DNA from: a virus
Length of the DNA: 26,016 nucleotides
Strand: one strand, 5' to 3'
Virus record (IMG/VR): IMGVR_UViG_3300020439_000068
Location: 1 to 26,016 of that record
Part shown: in pieces, positions 9,601-15,812 of the stretch
Numbering within the stretch: position 1 is the first letter of the stretch
Layout: each line of letters opens with the position of its first letter
Notes under the pieces: model-generated
The model's input: only the letters and a program-made list of their open reading frames with translations
Database searches by the model: none
What the model was told of the DNA's origin: nothing
Program-made: the position numbers and the translations under genes

Positions 9601-10634
9601 GGTTTTCAACCCCATCAGGACAACTTTTAACACAGTTTGCAGGATATCCAACAGTATTTACAAATACAATTCTTAAGAAGTTTGCAACAGAAATGAAAGA
9701 TAGTCCTATGCAAGCTATGCCTAAAGTTTTACCAACAGTTTTATTAATGACTGCTGTAGCTCATGTAGGTAATACAATACGTTCTTCAGGGGCAAATTTA
9801 AGAGACTATGAAACTGGTAAACGTAAAGATGAAGGAGACTTAGTATACGAAGCTGTACGTAGATGGGGAGGTTTAGGATTTTGGGATTATGCAGCTCGTT
9901 ATGATTCAGAACAAGAAAGAAATGTAGGACCGATAGCTGCTATTTCTAAAACTTTTTTAGGTCCTTTTCCTCAAGATGTTATTGATGGAATTTTATATCG
10001 TAAAGGTTTAACTGAACTAGCAGTGACTAACTTACCGGGATATGCGTTATATGATGTAATTGGTGGAGAAGGTACTAAAAAAGAATTACGTAGACTAGCT
10101 AGAGGAACTCCAGATGAAAAACCCTCTAAGTTAAGAAGTTTTAACGCTAAAGGTGGAATAGTTACCAATGTACCTAATGTAAAATCAGAGCCTGACGAAA
10201 TGCAAAGTAGAATAACTAAACGTCCTTTTAATTCTACGTCAGAAGCTGCTCAAGATGTCGAAGACAGGGAACTACGAGCACAACTAGAAAGTTTAGGTTT
10301 AAGAGAACCTTATGTATTAGGTGGTATTTCCAAAGCACTAGCAACTACAGTTAAAGGTGCATCAAGAAGTGGTAAAAGATTACGTAAAAATTACTTAGAC
10401 TCTAAGTATTTAGATACGTTAAAACCAAGATCAAAAAAAGCTGCAGCATCTTCCGAATTTAATGTCTCAGCTAAAGAAGTGCATGATTTATTACTTGATG
10501 GACAAATAAATATTAAACAAGCCGAAGTATTATTAAAGGACTATGGCTATCGAAAAGAAACTATAAAGAAAATTGTAAGAAGTTTTAAAGAAATCGACTA
10601 TGAATTAGGCGATGATTTTATTACGTATACTTAA
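6660..10634 (+). CDS. Very large internal virion / DNA-ejection-type protein (1324 aa)
   Basis: This is the longest gene in the window and close to T7 gp16 in length (1318 aa). The ATG has no Shine-Dalgarno; the upstream gene stops 9 bases before. Residues about 145-260 contain Gly/Ala-rich hydrophobic stretches (LTALFAIPTGGASIAGKAAL; LAASTALGGVFAGTFGGG) able to enter membrane. Another lies near 1020-1040 (KVLPTVLLMTAVAHVGN). Near residue 1160 is the motif GGIVTNVPNVKSEPDE, a conserved element I recall from large virion proteins of marine T7-like phages. I see no lytic transglycosylase Glu motif at the N-terminus, unlike T7 gp16. Ejection function is inferred from size, hydrophobic patches and position before the lysis genes. 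Confidence 0.75.
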   Translation: MSTELEKYLDYLNKDKPTTPTLDEPEQEVRPDQPIEYSTIQLPKQPIAREVPLGKTSLTELSQSEEFSKRASRFLEGIGSNENIFEYLRDSDYSLSSAIGRSFDVGNWTDEQKEDYLYLKTAFDNTDLSGFRERFGALKDITIDILGDPVNYLTALFAIPTGGASIAGKAALSTAAQSGIKKFISSNLGKSTLYGASEGMAWGGLHNYFLQDVDIDLGARDEMDITDLAASTALGGVFAGTFGGGARYLRGRKSGEADAPDELVGPEMPERHQQLEFQFSNEDVIDKTYKARSRQQIEKNYERDIATTEQHPEFVGPKNPNLTEEFINDSLEYKGSKSLNWWLAKTIGKSTSEFLEVSKRSPLLQELLKDFRYDYDDKIFGKKRRGVKRDSYGMAVGKRQGRYLYALAKGLNTLDFTGFKAKLAPDQQESINFLLRDRKLTANDIDFFVGKNYLGVNITPDIAASYKNLRNILDETYDDLAAEGLLKTGTMFRKGYFPRIFNKSKLERNRKPFEQMLVKSGHANPLNTAKEIEIKVGDSDTVKGIKADARGTDFETFGVDFLSEAGVKKRDGNNFSLLEDATPAQIRRAKRLKAKAIVDGMIGPEDNPINFALAQKKDFGGVVQPRRFTNIDDQQISQFLENDTQTILQDYFMDAARAIERSRFFGKTVADFQKNRLTPIAKELSDSGLSTSEVQKVINELGGMHERVTGIETHASSPLRKPYVQGFFDWMKVVQQAAHLPFATLSSVTEPFILLSRANAVDSPVVIKDIAVALAKEGASIVDRSAKAVTRAFGGRTKGIKDIDDEAWGELYQTGLALEQAVQERLEGLAGEGIQNNLARTIQAGFFKVNLLTQWTKAVQLASFTTGKRLLRQNAEQLATGKTLLGRKLTKSNRQYLSDQLEDLGLNVEDSIAWYNSSLKNGEFNVNLSKGLDDNGNLLAEGAQGFGNDLFYKTQYIGGANRFTKEIILNPSTAEANRPLWFSTPSGQLLTQFAGYPTVFTNTILKKFATEMKDSPMQAMPKVLPTVLLMTAVAHVGNTIRSSGANLRDYETGKRKDEGDLVYEAVRRWGGLGFWDYAARYDSEQERNVGPIAAISKTFLGPFPQDVIDGILYRKGLTELAVTNLPGYALYDVIGGEGTKKELRRLARGTPDEKPSKLRSFNAKGGIVTNVPNVKSEPDEMQSRITKRPFNSTSEAAQDVEDRELRAQLESLGLREPYVLGGISKALATTVKGASRSGKRLRKNYLDSKYLDTLKPRSKKAAASSEFNVSAKEVHDLLLDGQINIKQAEVLLKDYGYRKETIKKIVRSFKEIDYELGDDFITYT

Positions 10635-10637
10635 AAC

Positions 10638-11096
10638 ATGTATAAAGAATTTTTAGAGCACCTTGAACTTAGGGAAGGTAATGAAGAGTGCGTATATCTT
10701 GACAGTCTTAACAAGCCTACATGCGGTGTTGGGCACTTGTTAACTGAAAGAGAACGTGAAGTTTATAAAGTTGGAGATGAAGTTTCCAAAGAGCAAAGAG
10801 ATGCGTGGTTAGATCAAGATGCTGCTCAAGCTTGGGAAGCTGCAGCACAACAAATGCAAGTGTTAGGTGTTGAAGACCCACACTTTATTATAGCATTAGG
10901 TTCTGTTAACTTTCAACTAGGAACTCGATGGATGTCAAAGTTCCCATCAGCTTATCGAGCTTTAAAAAACAAAGACTACGATGAAGCAATTAAACAAGTC
11001 TCAACAGGTTCTGGAAAGGACGGTCAATCCAAATGGAAAGAACAAACACCGGTAAGAGTTGAAGATTTTGTGACAGCTATTGACAAATTGAAATAG
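10638..11096 (+). CDS. Endolysin, T4-type lysozyme (GH24, 152 aa)
   Basis: This muramidase would cleave the glycan strand of peptidoglycan at the end of infection. The GH24 triad is intact and correctly spaced: E13 in LELREGNE, D22 in VYLDS and T28 in KPTCGVGH. In T4 lysozyme the triad is E11, D20 and T26, the same 9- and 6-residue gaps. The later NFQLGTRW-x-FPSAYRAL segment matches the C-terminal lobe of the family. The 152-aa length is normal. There is no signal peptide, so it needs the holin encoded at 11252. The start is 3 bases after the large virion gene without a clear ribosome-binding site, so translation is probably coupled. Confidence 0.95.
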   Translation: MYKEFLEHLELREGNEECVYLDSLNKPTCGVGHLLTEREREVYKVGDEVSKEQRDAWLDQDAAQAWEAAAQQMQVLGVEDPHFIIALGSVNFQLGTRWMSKFPSAYRALKNKDYDEAIKQVSTGSGKDGQSKWKEQTPVRVEDFVTAIDKLK

Positions 11097-11105
11097 GACA
11101 TTATA

Positions 11106-11255
11106 ATGATATTGTACTTAGAAGATCAACTAGAAGCTTGTTATAGGCAATACTGCCTACATCAAATCAAACAAGACATGCCATTCATGAGTCTGGACGA
11201 TTTTAGAAATATGTTTGAAGACTTAATGGAAGTTATATATAAGGACGAAGAATGA
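11106..11255 (+). CDS. Small hypothetical protein in the lysis cassette (49 aa)
   Basis: The frame begins ATGATATTG and ends in a TGA that overlaps the holin ATG (ATGA), a strong sign of a real coupled gene. AGGAC lies about 11 bases upstream of the start. The product has the composition of a small soluble helical protein: MILYLEDQLEACYRQY at the start, two Cys, Met-rich middle and an acidic end (YKDEE). No membrane segment. It might modulate lysozyme or holin, but only position suggests that. Confidence 0.6.
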   Translation: MILYLEDQLEACYRQYCLHQIKQDMPFMSLDDFRNMFEDLMEVIYKDEE

Positions 11256-11722
11256 AAGATATGTTAAAAAATCTAGTAGGTGCTGTGGCTCCTACAATAG
11301 GTACTGCTCTTGGTGGACCGATGGGTGGAATGGCAGCTAATATGATAGCTGATGTTTTAGGTGTACCGAATACACCAAAGGCTATTGAGAAAGCTATACA
11401 AGAAGCTACACCTGAACAGATGCTTGAACTTAAAAAGGCTGAACAAGCTTTTGAGTTACAGATGAAAGAGCTTGATGTAGATGTATTCAAGTTAGAAGTA
11501 GGCGATACACAAGATGCTAGAAAAGCTTTTAGTAAAGACTGGACAGCACGTATTGTAGGTGTATCCGTAGTTGGTGGTTTTATGGGTTATATCTTTCTTG
11601 TAACACTTCAACCACCAGAACAAAATTCAGAAGCCTTGATAAACCTAGTCTTAGGATATCTAGGTGGATTGGCATCGGCAGTGATTAGCTTTTATTTTGG
11701 AGCATCACATAAATCAGATTAA
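11252..11722 (+). CDS. Holin, three-segment GTA/phage type (156 aa)
   Basis: The product fits the 'holin of 3TMs' family first described for gene transfer agent release. Residues 8-37 are a Gly/Ala/Met-rich hydrophobic segment. Residues about 42-95 form a charged linker ending in the typical GDTQDARKAFSKDW sequence. Two clear membrane helices lie at about 100-120 (IVGVSVVGGFMGYIFLVTL) and 129-150 (LINLVLGYLGGLASAVISFY). It would form the inner-membrane lesion that lets the lysozyme reach the cell wall. Its ATG overlaps the preceding small gene and its stop overlaps the following one (TAATG), so the cassette is a coupled unit. Confidence 0.85.
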   Translation: MKDMLKNLVGAVAPTIGTALGGPMGGMAANMIADVLGVPNTPKAIEKAIQEATPEQMLELKKAEQAFELQMKELDVDVFKLEVGDTQDARKAFSKDWTARIVGVSVVGGFMGYIFLVTLQPPEQNSEALINLVLGYLGGLASAVISFYFGASHKSD

Positions 11723-11892
11723 TGAAAAAGAAATTAAAAGACGTTATCGAGGACGGACGTTGGAATTGGTACGGACTCGCAGACGAAGAAGAAGACTCTC
11801 AAGACGATAATTATTATAAAGGATTGTTTTGGGATTATGAAACCAAAGAATTCCTAAGATGGAATGAACTTAATAAAAAGGAGTGTAAATAA
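11722..11892 (+). CDS. Small acidic, Trp-rich hypothetical protein (56 aa)
   Basis: The ATG shares its first base with the holin stop codon (TAATG). The product has a basic start (MKKKLKDV), an acidic middle (DEEEDSQDD) and several Trp and Tyr (WNWYG, LFWDYE, LRWNE), ending in KKECK. No membrane segment. No known family. The tight overlap with the holin is the main reason to call it. Confidence 0.55.
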   Translation: MKKKLKDVIEDGRWNWYGLADEEEDSQDDNYYKGLFWDYETKEFLRWNELNKKECK

Positions 11893-11902
11893 ACTGAAAG
11901 CA

Positions 11903-11980
11903 GTGAGTGACGGTATCTGCGTTATATGTATTGTTGGTTGGGTATACTTAGTAGTTTCGGGATACTACTATTTCTTCTAA
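11903..11980 (+). CDS. Possible tiny hydrophobic peptide (25 aa)
   Basis: A GTG-initiated frame encodes 25 residues that are nearly all hydrophobic or aromatic (CVICIVGWVYLVVSGYYYFF at the C-terminal end), i.e. one membrane span. The only ribosome-binding hint is GAAAG 3-4 bases upstream; GGAG at 11879-11882 is about 20 bases away. It fits in the gap between the lysis cassette and the exported-protein genes. It could equally be chance in AT-rich sequence. The rest of the gap (11981-12062) shows only weak A/T hairpins. Confidence 0.3.
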   Translation: MSDGICVICIVGWVYLVVSGYYYFF

Positions 11981-12062
11981 CCACTACTAAAACTTAAGAA
12001 GTATTTTAACGAACGCTATTGTTAGCTTCACAGGAAAAGTGCACTTTAAAATTGGAGATAGA

Positions 12063-13115
12063 ATGAAAAAAGTGTTGGGCACATTATTGGTGTCATTATT
12101 TACTGCTGTTTTATATTCAGATCAAACTGGAGACTGTACAGCAGGTTCTCAGTATTGTGAACAGAATAGTTTAGAGACTACAAATACGACAACTACAACT
12201 AATACAAATACAAACACAAATACTAATACGAATACTAACACTAATACCAATACCAATACTAATACAAATACTTCCACGAATACAAATACAAATACTAATA
12301 CCAATACAAATACTAATACGAATACTAATACCAGTACAAATACAAACAGTAATACGAATGTAAATACAAATACATCTACTGCTACAAATCAAAATACAAA
12401 CGTCAATACCAATACATCTACCAGTACAGTTAATTCAAGTGTAGATCAAAATGTTACGAACACTACGACAAGTACTTCAAATAATACAAATACCAATGTC
12501 AACACATCAAACTCGACAAGTACCACAAACAACACCAACGTTAATCAGTCTACTTCAGAGTCAAATGTCACGACTGATAACACGAATACTAATACCAATA
12601 ACAACAATACCGTATCTGATAATACTAACAGAAATATTAACGAATCAAATTCTACCCAGACTATAAATCAGAATGTTAAAACTAAAGCTCCTCCGGCTTC
12701 TGCTATTGCTCCTAGTATCATGTCTTACTCTCAAGACTTATGTACCACAGGAGTATCAGGTGCTTTTCAGGGGCAGGTCTTTGGTTTGTCAGGAGGGAAG
12801 GCAGTTCGTGATGAGAACTGTGAACGTCTAAAGCTTTCTAAGTATCTCTATGATACTGGTATGAAAGTAGCTTCTGTTTCAATCCTTTGTCAAGACCCAA
12901 GAGTTTTTAGTGCTATGGAAATGGCAGGAACTCCATGTCCTTATCAAGGTAAGATAGGTAAAGAAGCTGCCCAAGCTTGGAAAGAAAATAAACACGACAG
13001 ACCAGACTACGAAGAGTTAAAAGATAAATACGTAGCACACTGTAAGACACAACGAAACTCAAACGGTAAAAAGAAATCAGGACGTACCTGTGCTAAAGAA
13101 TTTTATAGCCAGTAG
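12063..13115 (+). CDS. Exported protein with long Thr-Asn repeat and Cys-containing C-terminal domain (350 aa)
   Basis: I place the start at the ATG at 12063, with GGAG (12054-12057) 5 bases upstream, rather than an in-frame GTG at 12039. This gives a classic signal peptide: MKKVLGTLLVSLFTAVLYS, cleavage probably near residue 19. Residues about 38-205 are almost only Thr, Asn, Ser and a few Val/Gln, starting as strict Thr-Asn alternation. A compact C-terminal domain of about 125 residues follows with several Cys (DLCTTGVSGA, DENCERLKLSKYLYD, SILCQDPRVF, GTPCPYQG), likely disulfide-bonded outside the cytoplasm. I recall similar C-terminal domains in marine phage proteins, without known function. 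The downstream gene begins inside its last codons. Confidence 0.8.
   Translation: MKKVLGTLLVSLFTAVLYSDQTGDCTAGSQYCEQNSLETTNTTTTTNTNTNTNTNTNTNTNTNTNTNTNTSTNTNTNTNTNTNTNTNTNTSTNTNSNTNVNTNTSTATNQNTNVNTNTSTSTVNSSVDQNVTNTTTSTSNNTNTNVNTSNSTSTTNNTNVNQSTSESNVTTDNTNTNTNNNNTVSDNTNRNINESNSTQTINQNVKTKAPPASAIAPSIMSYSQDLCTTGVSGAFQGQVFGLSGGKAVRDENCERLKLSKYLYDTGMKVASVSILCQDPRVFSAMEMAGTPCPYQGKIGKEAAQAWKENKHDRPDYEELKDKYVAHCKTQRNSNGKKKSGRTCAKEFYSQ
12201..12350 (+). repeat. Hexanucleotide (AAT-ACN) tandem repeat
   Basis: The 6-bp unit AATACN repeats almost without interruption, to about 12330 and then with substitutions. Thr codons rotate among ACA, ACT, ACG and ACC, while Asn is mostly AAT. It encodes the Thr-Asn array of the exported protein. 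The third-position variety indicates an old, protein-level repeat rather than recent slippage. Confidence 0.9.
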
Positions 13116-15213
13116 TCTACTGTGTTTTAGTACACTCGTAAGCTCTACATACATCTATGAAGGCAATCAATCTTTGATTGACCTTACAAATCAAACAGGA
13201 ACAACCAATCTTAACTCAGGTGACGACCAGTTATCTGCAGCATTTAATCTAGACTTTACGTTTAAGTTTTACGAAAACGACTATACATCGGCTCGTATGG
13301 CAACGAATGGTTGTTTGCATTTTGGTTTAGGTACAGGCAATGTTAATTACAATAACTATTGTGGTGATTACACTCCGGATCCTTTACCTCAATACAATTA
13401 TACGTTGTTTCCTTTTTGGACAGACTTGATAAGAGACAATCAATCTAAAATGCTTGCTAAGAACTTTTCAGACAAAGCAGTTTTTGGTTGGTATAATTTA
13501 AAAGAATATAATAGAAATAATACTGACAACAGCTTTGAAGTCATATTGTGGACCAACAACACCTATGAGTTTAGGTATGGTGCACTAGATATAATACAGC
13601 ATGATGTTTTGATAGGAGAACAAGGAAGTTCTTCTCAACTGTATACGTATTATTTCCATGATGAATGTAACACAGGCACAACAAACACAGCTACTTGTTA
13701 CAACTATGATTGGAATGCATCGGATAAGAACACGAACTTAGAGAATGGAGGTTCTTTATATAGTGAAGGCTATATAGACTGCAGTAACCCATTAAACAAT
13801 AGCAGTTGTTCAGGCTATGCAGCAGCTTACTTAGCTCAACAATGTGACATAGACTCGTTGTATGACACTAGCTGTCCTAATTATTGGGAAGCTTATGACG
13901 ACCAACAATGTGCAGAAGACCCTCAGTATGCTCCGTTCTGTGCCGGTTATCAACAAGAACAATCCATAGCTTACTATGTAGAAGATGAGTTTGATTATGG
14001 TTATGAGGAAGAAGAATACTACGAAGAGATTTTATTTGAAGAAGAATGGTATGAAGAACCGGTAGATGATTATGTATTTGTTGAACCTCAATACGAAGAA
14101 GAAGTCTTTGTTGTTATGTTTGACGAACCCTATGAAGAGGAAGTATACTTTGAAGAAATATTTGTAGAAGAATCGTATGAAGCTCTACCAGTCATTGAAG
14201 AAGAATATATAGTAAGCTTTGAAAGACTTGATGAGCCTGTAATATTTGCACATACAACTGAACTATTAGACGTATTTGAATTTGAAATTATAAGAGAGGA
14301 ATTAGAAGATGAACTTAGAAATGATGAAACAGATGAAGAAGAACTTGTTGAAGCGTTGGAAGAAATTGAAGAGTGGTTTGAAGAAGAACTGGAAGAAGTT
14401 CAAGAAGCTGATGAAGTCTTCGAGACTACAGAAAGTCGTGAAGAACTTCTTGCCGAAGCCGAAGAAATCAACGAAGAAGAGAGCGAAGAAAGCACCGAGC
14501 AAAAAAGCTCAGTAAGAATGTCAGCATTAGCTGTTGTAGCTAATACTATACAGACTGCTAGGAATAGTGTTTCTAGCTCCATACGTGGCTCTGGTGGAAC
14601 GAATAGAAGTTCAGGAGTATCTGCAGTTACATCTAGTGTAAGTGGGTCTTCAGGGTCCTCTATTTCATCTACCGGTGGGATAAGTACAACAAGCTCTCCA
14701 AGCATATCTGATCAAGTTGTCTCAGCATCAGTACAAAACCAACAAGTTTTGGCTATGAGTTCAGACGTAAATACCTCTTCAGGTAGTGTAACTATTAATA
14801 TGATGCCTGACTTAGATGGTACTCCACAAGTTGCAATGGTAGATGTACAAGTGCAAGATATGCAAGGTGAAATTGATACAGCTATCTCAGGAGTTATGAC
14901 AGCTAGTGAAGCTGATCAAATTGCTGATCAAATTGTATCTCAAAATATTCAAGAGCAACAGGACCAAGCAGAAGTAGAACAGCAAGAAACTGGACAATAC
15001 TCTGACGAGTCAACTCTTGTAGCTTATTTAGGATACGTTGTAGGCTTTGATGCTTATCGAGATTTAAGTATTCCGCAGCAAGAAACATGGTATGAACCAC
15101 GAGCTATTTATACTGATGCAATGATCAATGATAATACTCAAGCTTTCTCAGGGTTAGCTACTGTTAGCTTGAATAGACTAACAGAATTACAAAACCTACA
15201 ACCTAATCTTTAG
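13090..15213 (+). CDS. Exported nidogen-like (NIDO) protein with Cys repeats and acidic region (707 aa)
   Basis: A GTG start 8 bases after AGGA overlaps the preceding gene by 26 bp. Residues 1-19 form a signal peptide (MLKNFIASSLLCFSTLVSS). Residues about 50-190 resemble a NIDO domain: ATNGCLHFG, LFPFWTDLIRD, FEVILWTNNTYEFRYG. Residues 229-290 hold three units of about 22 aa with paired Cys (C231/C240, C252/C262, C274/C284) and a following Gly/Asn-Tyr. Residues about 298-470 are extremely rich in Glu, with Tyr and Phe. About 490-545 is a Ser/Gly linker, and the C-terminal 160 residues are Gln/Asp-rich. It is most likely periplasmic, surface or virion-adhesive; the exact role is unknown. Its TAG overlaps the stop of the converging gene. 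Confidence 0.8.
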   Translation: MLKNFIASSLLCFSTLVSSTYIYEGNQSLIDLTNQTGTTNLNSGDDQLSAAFNLDFTFKFYENDYTSARMATNGCLHFGLGTGNVNYNNYCGDYTPDPLPQYNYTLFPFWTDLIRDNQSKMLAKNFSDKAVFGWYNLKEYNRNNTDNSFEVILWTNNTYEFRYGALDIIQHDVLIGEQGSSSQLYTYYFHDECNTGTTNTATCYNYDWNASDKNTNLENGGSLYSEGYIDCSNPLNNSSCSGYAAAYLAQQCDIDSLYDTSCPNYWEAYDDQQCAEDPQYAPFCAGYQQEQSIAYYVEDEFDYGYEEEEYYEEILFEEEWYEEPVDDYVFVEPQYEEEVFVVMFDEPYEEEVYFEEIFVEESYEALPVIEEEYIVSFERLDEPVIFAHTTELLDVFEFEIIREELEDELRNDETDEEELVEALEEIEEWFEEELEEVQEADEVFETTESREELLAEAEEINEEESEESTEQKSSVRMSALAVVANTIQTARNSVSSSIRGSGGTNRSSGVSAVTSSVSGSSGSSISSTGGISTTSSPSISDQVVSASVQNQQVLAMSSDVNTSSGSVTINMMPDLDGTPQVAMVDVQVQDMQGEIDTAISGVMTASEADQIADQIVSQNIQEQQDQAEVEQQETGQYSDESTLVAYLGYVVGFDAYRDLSIPQQETWYEPRAIYTDAMINDNTQAFSGLATVSLNRLTELQNLQPNL

Positions 15214-15578
15214 TTTGCTAAAGGATTTTTATTATCTGCTAATATCTTATCAATCTCATCTTGCATGAATCTTACTTCAGCTTCTAAAGCAACGATATCT
15301 TGACGATCACCGTTTACTGATTCAGCAATAGTTTTTAAAGATGGGTTTATACCTTCATCAATACTCTTATTGATATAGTCAACAGATGTTTCTATTGATG
15401 CAAACCTTTCTTCAATAGCTTGTTGAGCTGTCTCGGTATCTCCAATCCCACCTATCTGTGCTTCAAGATTTTCAAGTCTGTTCACATAAGTAGCACCAGT
15501 ATATCCAAACCCTGCAAGAGTTCCGACAATACTAACTAAAGCTATTAATTGTGTAGTTTTATTTTCAAACCAGTCCAT
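15210..15578 (-). CDS. Membrane-anchored coiled-coil protein (122 aa)
   Basis: AGGAGA precedes the ATG by about 6 bases. Residues 9-31 form a membrane segment (TQLIALVSIVGTLAGFGYTG), followed by about 80 residues of charged helix with hydrophobic heptads (YVNRLENLEAQIGG; IVALEAEVRFMQDEIDKIL). The N-terminal anchor plus long coil is the layout of an inner-membrane spanin or a membrane scaffold. It is the last gene of the minus-strand arm, and its stop overlaps the stop of the converging plus-strand gene. No family name can be given. Confidence 0.7.
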   Translation of the reverse strand: MDWFENKTTQLIALVSIVGTLAGFGYTGATYVNRLENLEAQIGGIGDTETAQQAIEERFASIETSVDYINKSIDEGINPSLKTIAESVNGDRQDIVALEAEVRFMQDEIDKILADNKNPLAN

Positions 15579-15587
15579 ATTTTTCTC

Positions 15588-15812
15588 CTATTGTATTCTG
15601 CAGTGTAAATCTGCTTCTATTTGATTGTGTATTTTATCTAATTCTGTGGTTGCTTTACGCAACGTAGTTTTTAAAGTATAAAATTCTTCATCCGTGAAAA
15701 AAGGTTTTAGTTTTTCTACATCAGTACTGACACGTTCTGTGACAAGTTTACCTGATTTATCATACAGTAGAGTATAACTTAATAACCTCGCTTCTTTGCG
15801 TTTTGTTTTCAT
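15588..15812 (-). CDS. Small hypothetical protein downstream of nrdB (74 aa)
   Basis: Its ATG overlaps the nrdB stop (ATGA), so it is translated with the reductase. The product has a basic start (MKTKRKEARLL), a short possible beta-strand region (YTLLYDKSGKLVTERV) and a helical second half with regular Leu spacing (LKTTLRKATTELDKIHNQIE). It is predicted soluble. No family recognised; a role linked to nucleotide metabolism is suggested only by the operon position. Confidence 0.65.
   Translation of the reverse strand: MKTKRKEARLLSYTLLYDKSGKLVTERVSTDVEKLKPFFTDEEFYTLKTTLRKATTELDKIHNQIEADLHCRIQ

Noticed and set aside
12039-12062. Upstream GTG start for the Thr-Asn protein
   Set aside because: It would put eight residues before the signal peptide; the ATG at 12063 has a well-spaced GGAG.
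11981-12062. Terminator after the lysis cassette
   Set aside because: Only weak A/T-rich or bulged hairpins are present, without a proper U tract.
12201-12350. CRISPR array or iteron origin
   Set aside because: The repeat is a 6-bp in-frame coding repeat without spacers and continues a signal-peptide-bearing gene.
12171-12392. Ile/Cys-rich minus-strand ORF opposite the Thr-Asn repeat
   Set aside because: Direct consequence of the hexanucleotide repeat; no independent support.
14309-14515. Lys-rich plus-strand ORF inside the NIDO gene
   Set aside because: It is the shifted reading of the Glu-codon run (GAA GAA read as AAG AAG) in the acidic segment; no start signal and fully embedded.
14302-14705. 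Two minus-strand ORFs opposite the acidic segment
   Set aside because: Antisense of the same biased codons; composition is Phe/Leu or Ser/Leu-rich noise with no ribosome-binding site.
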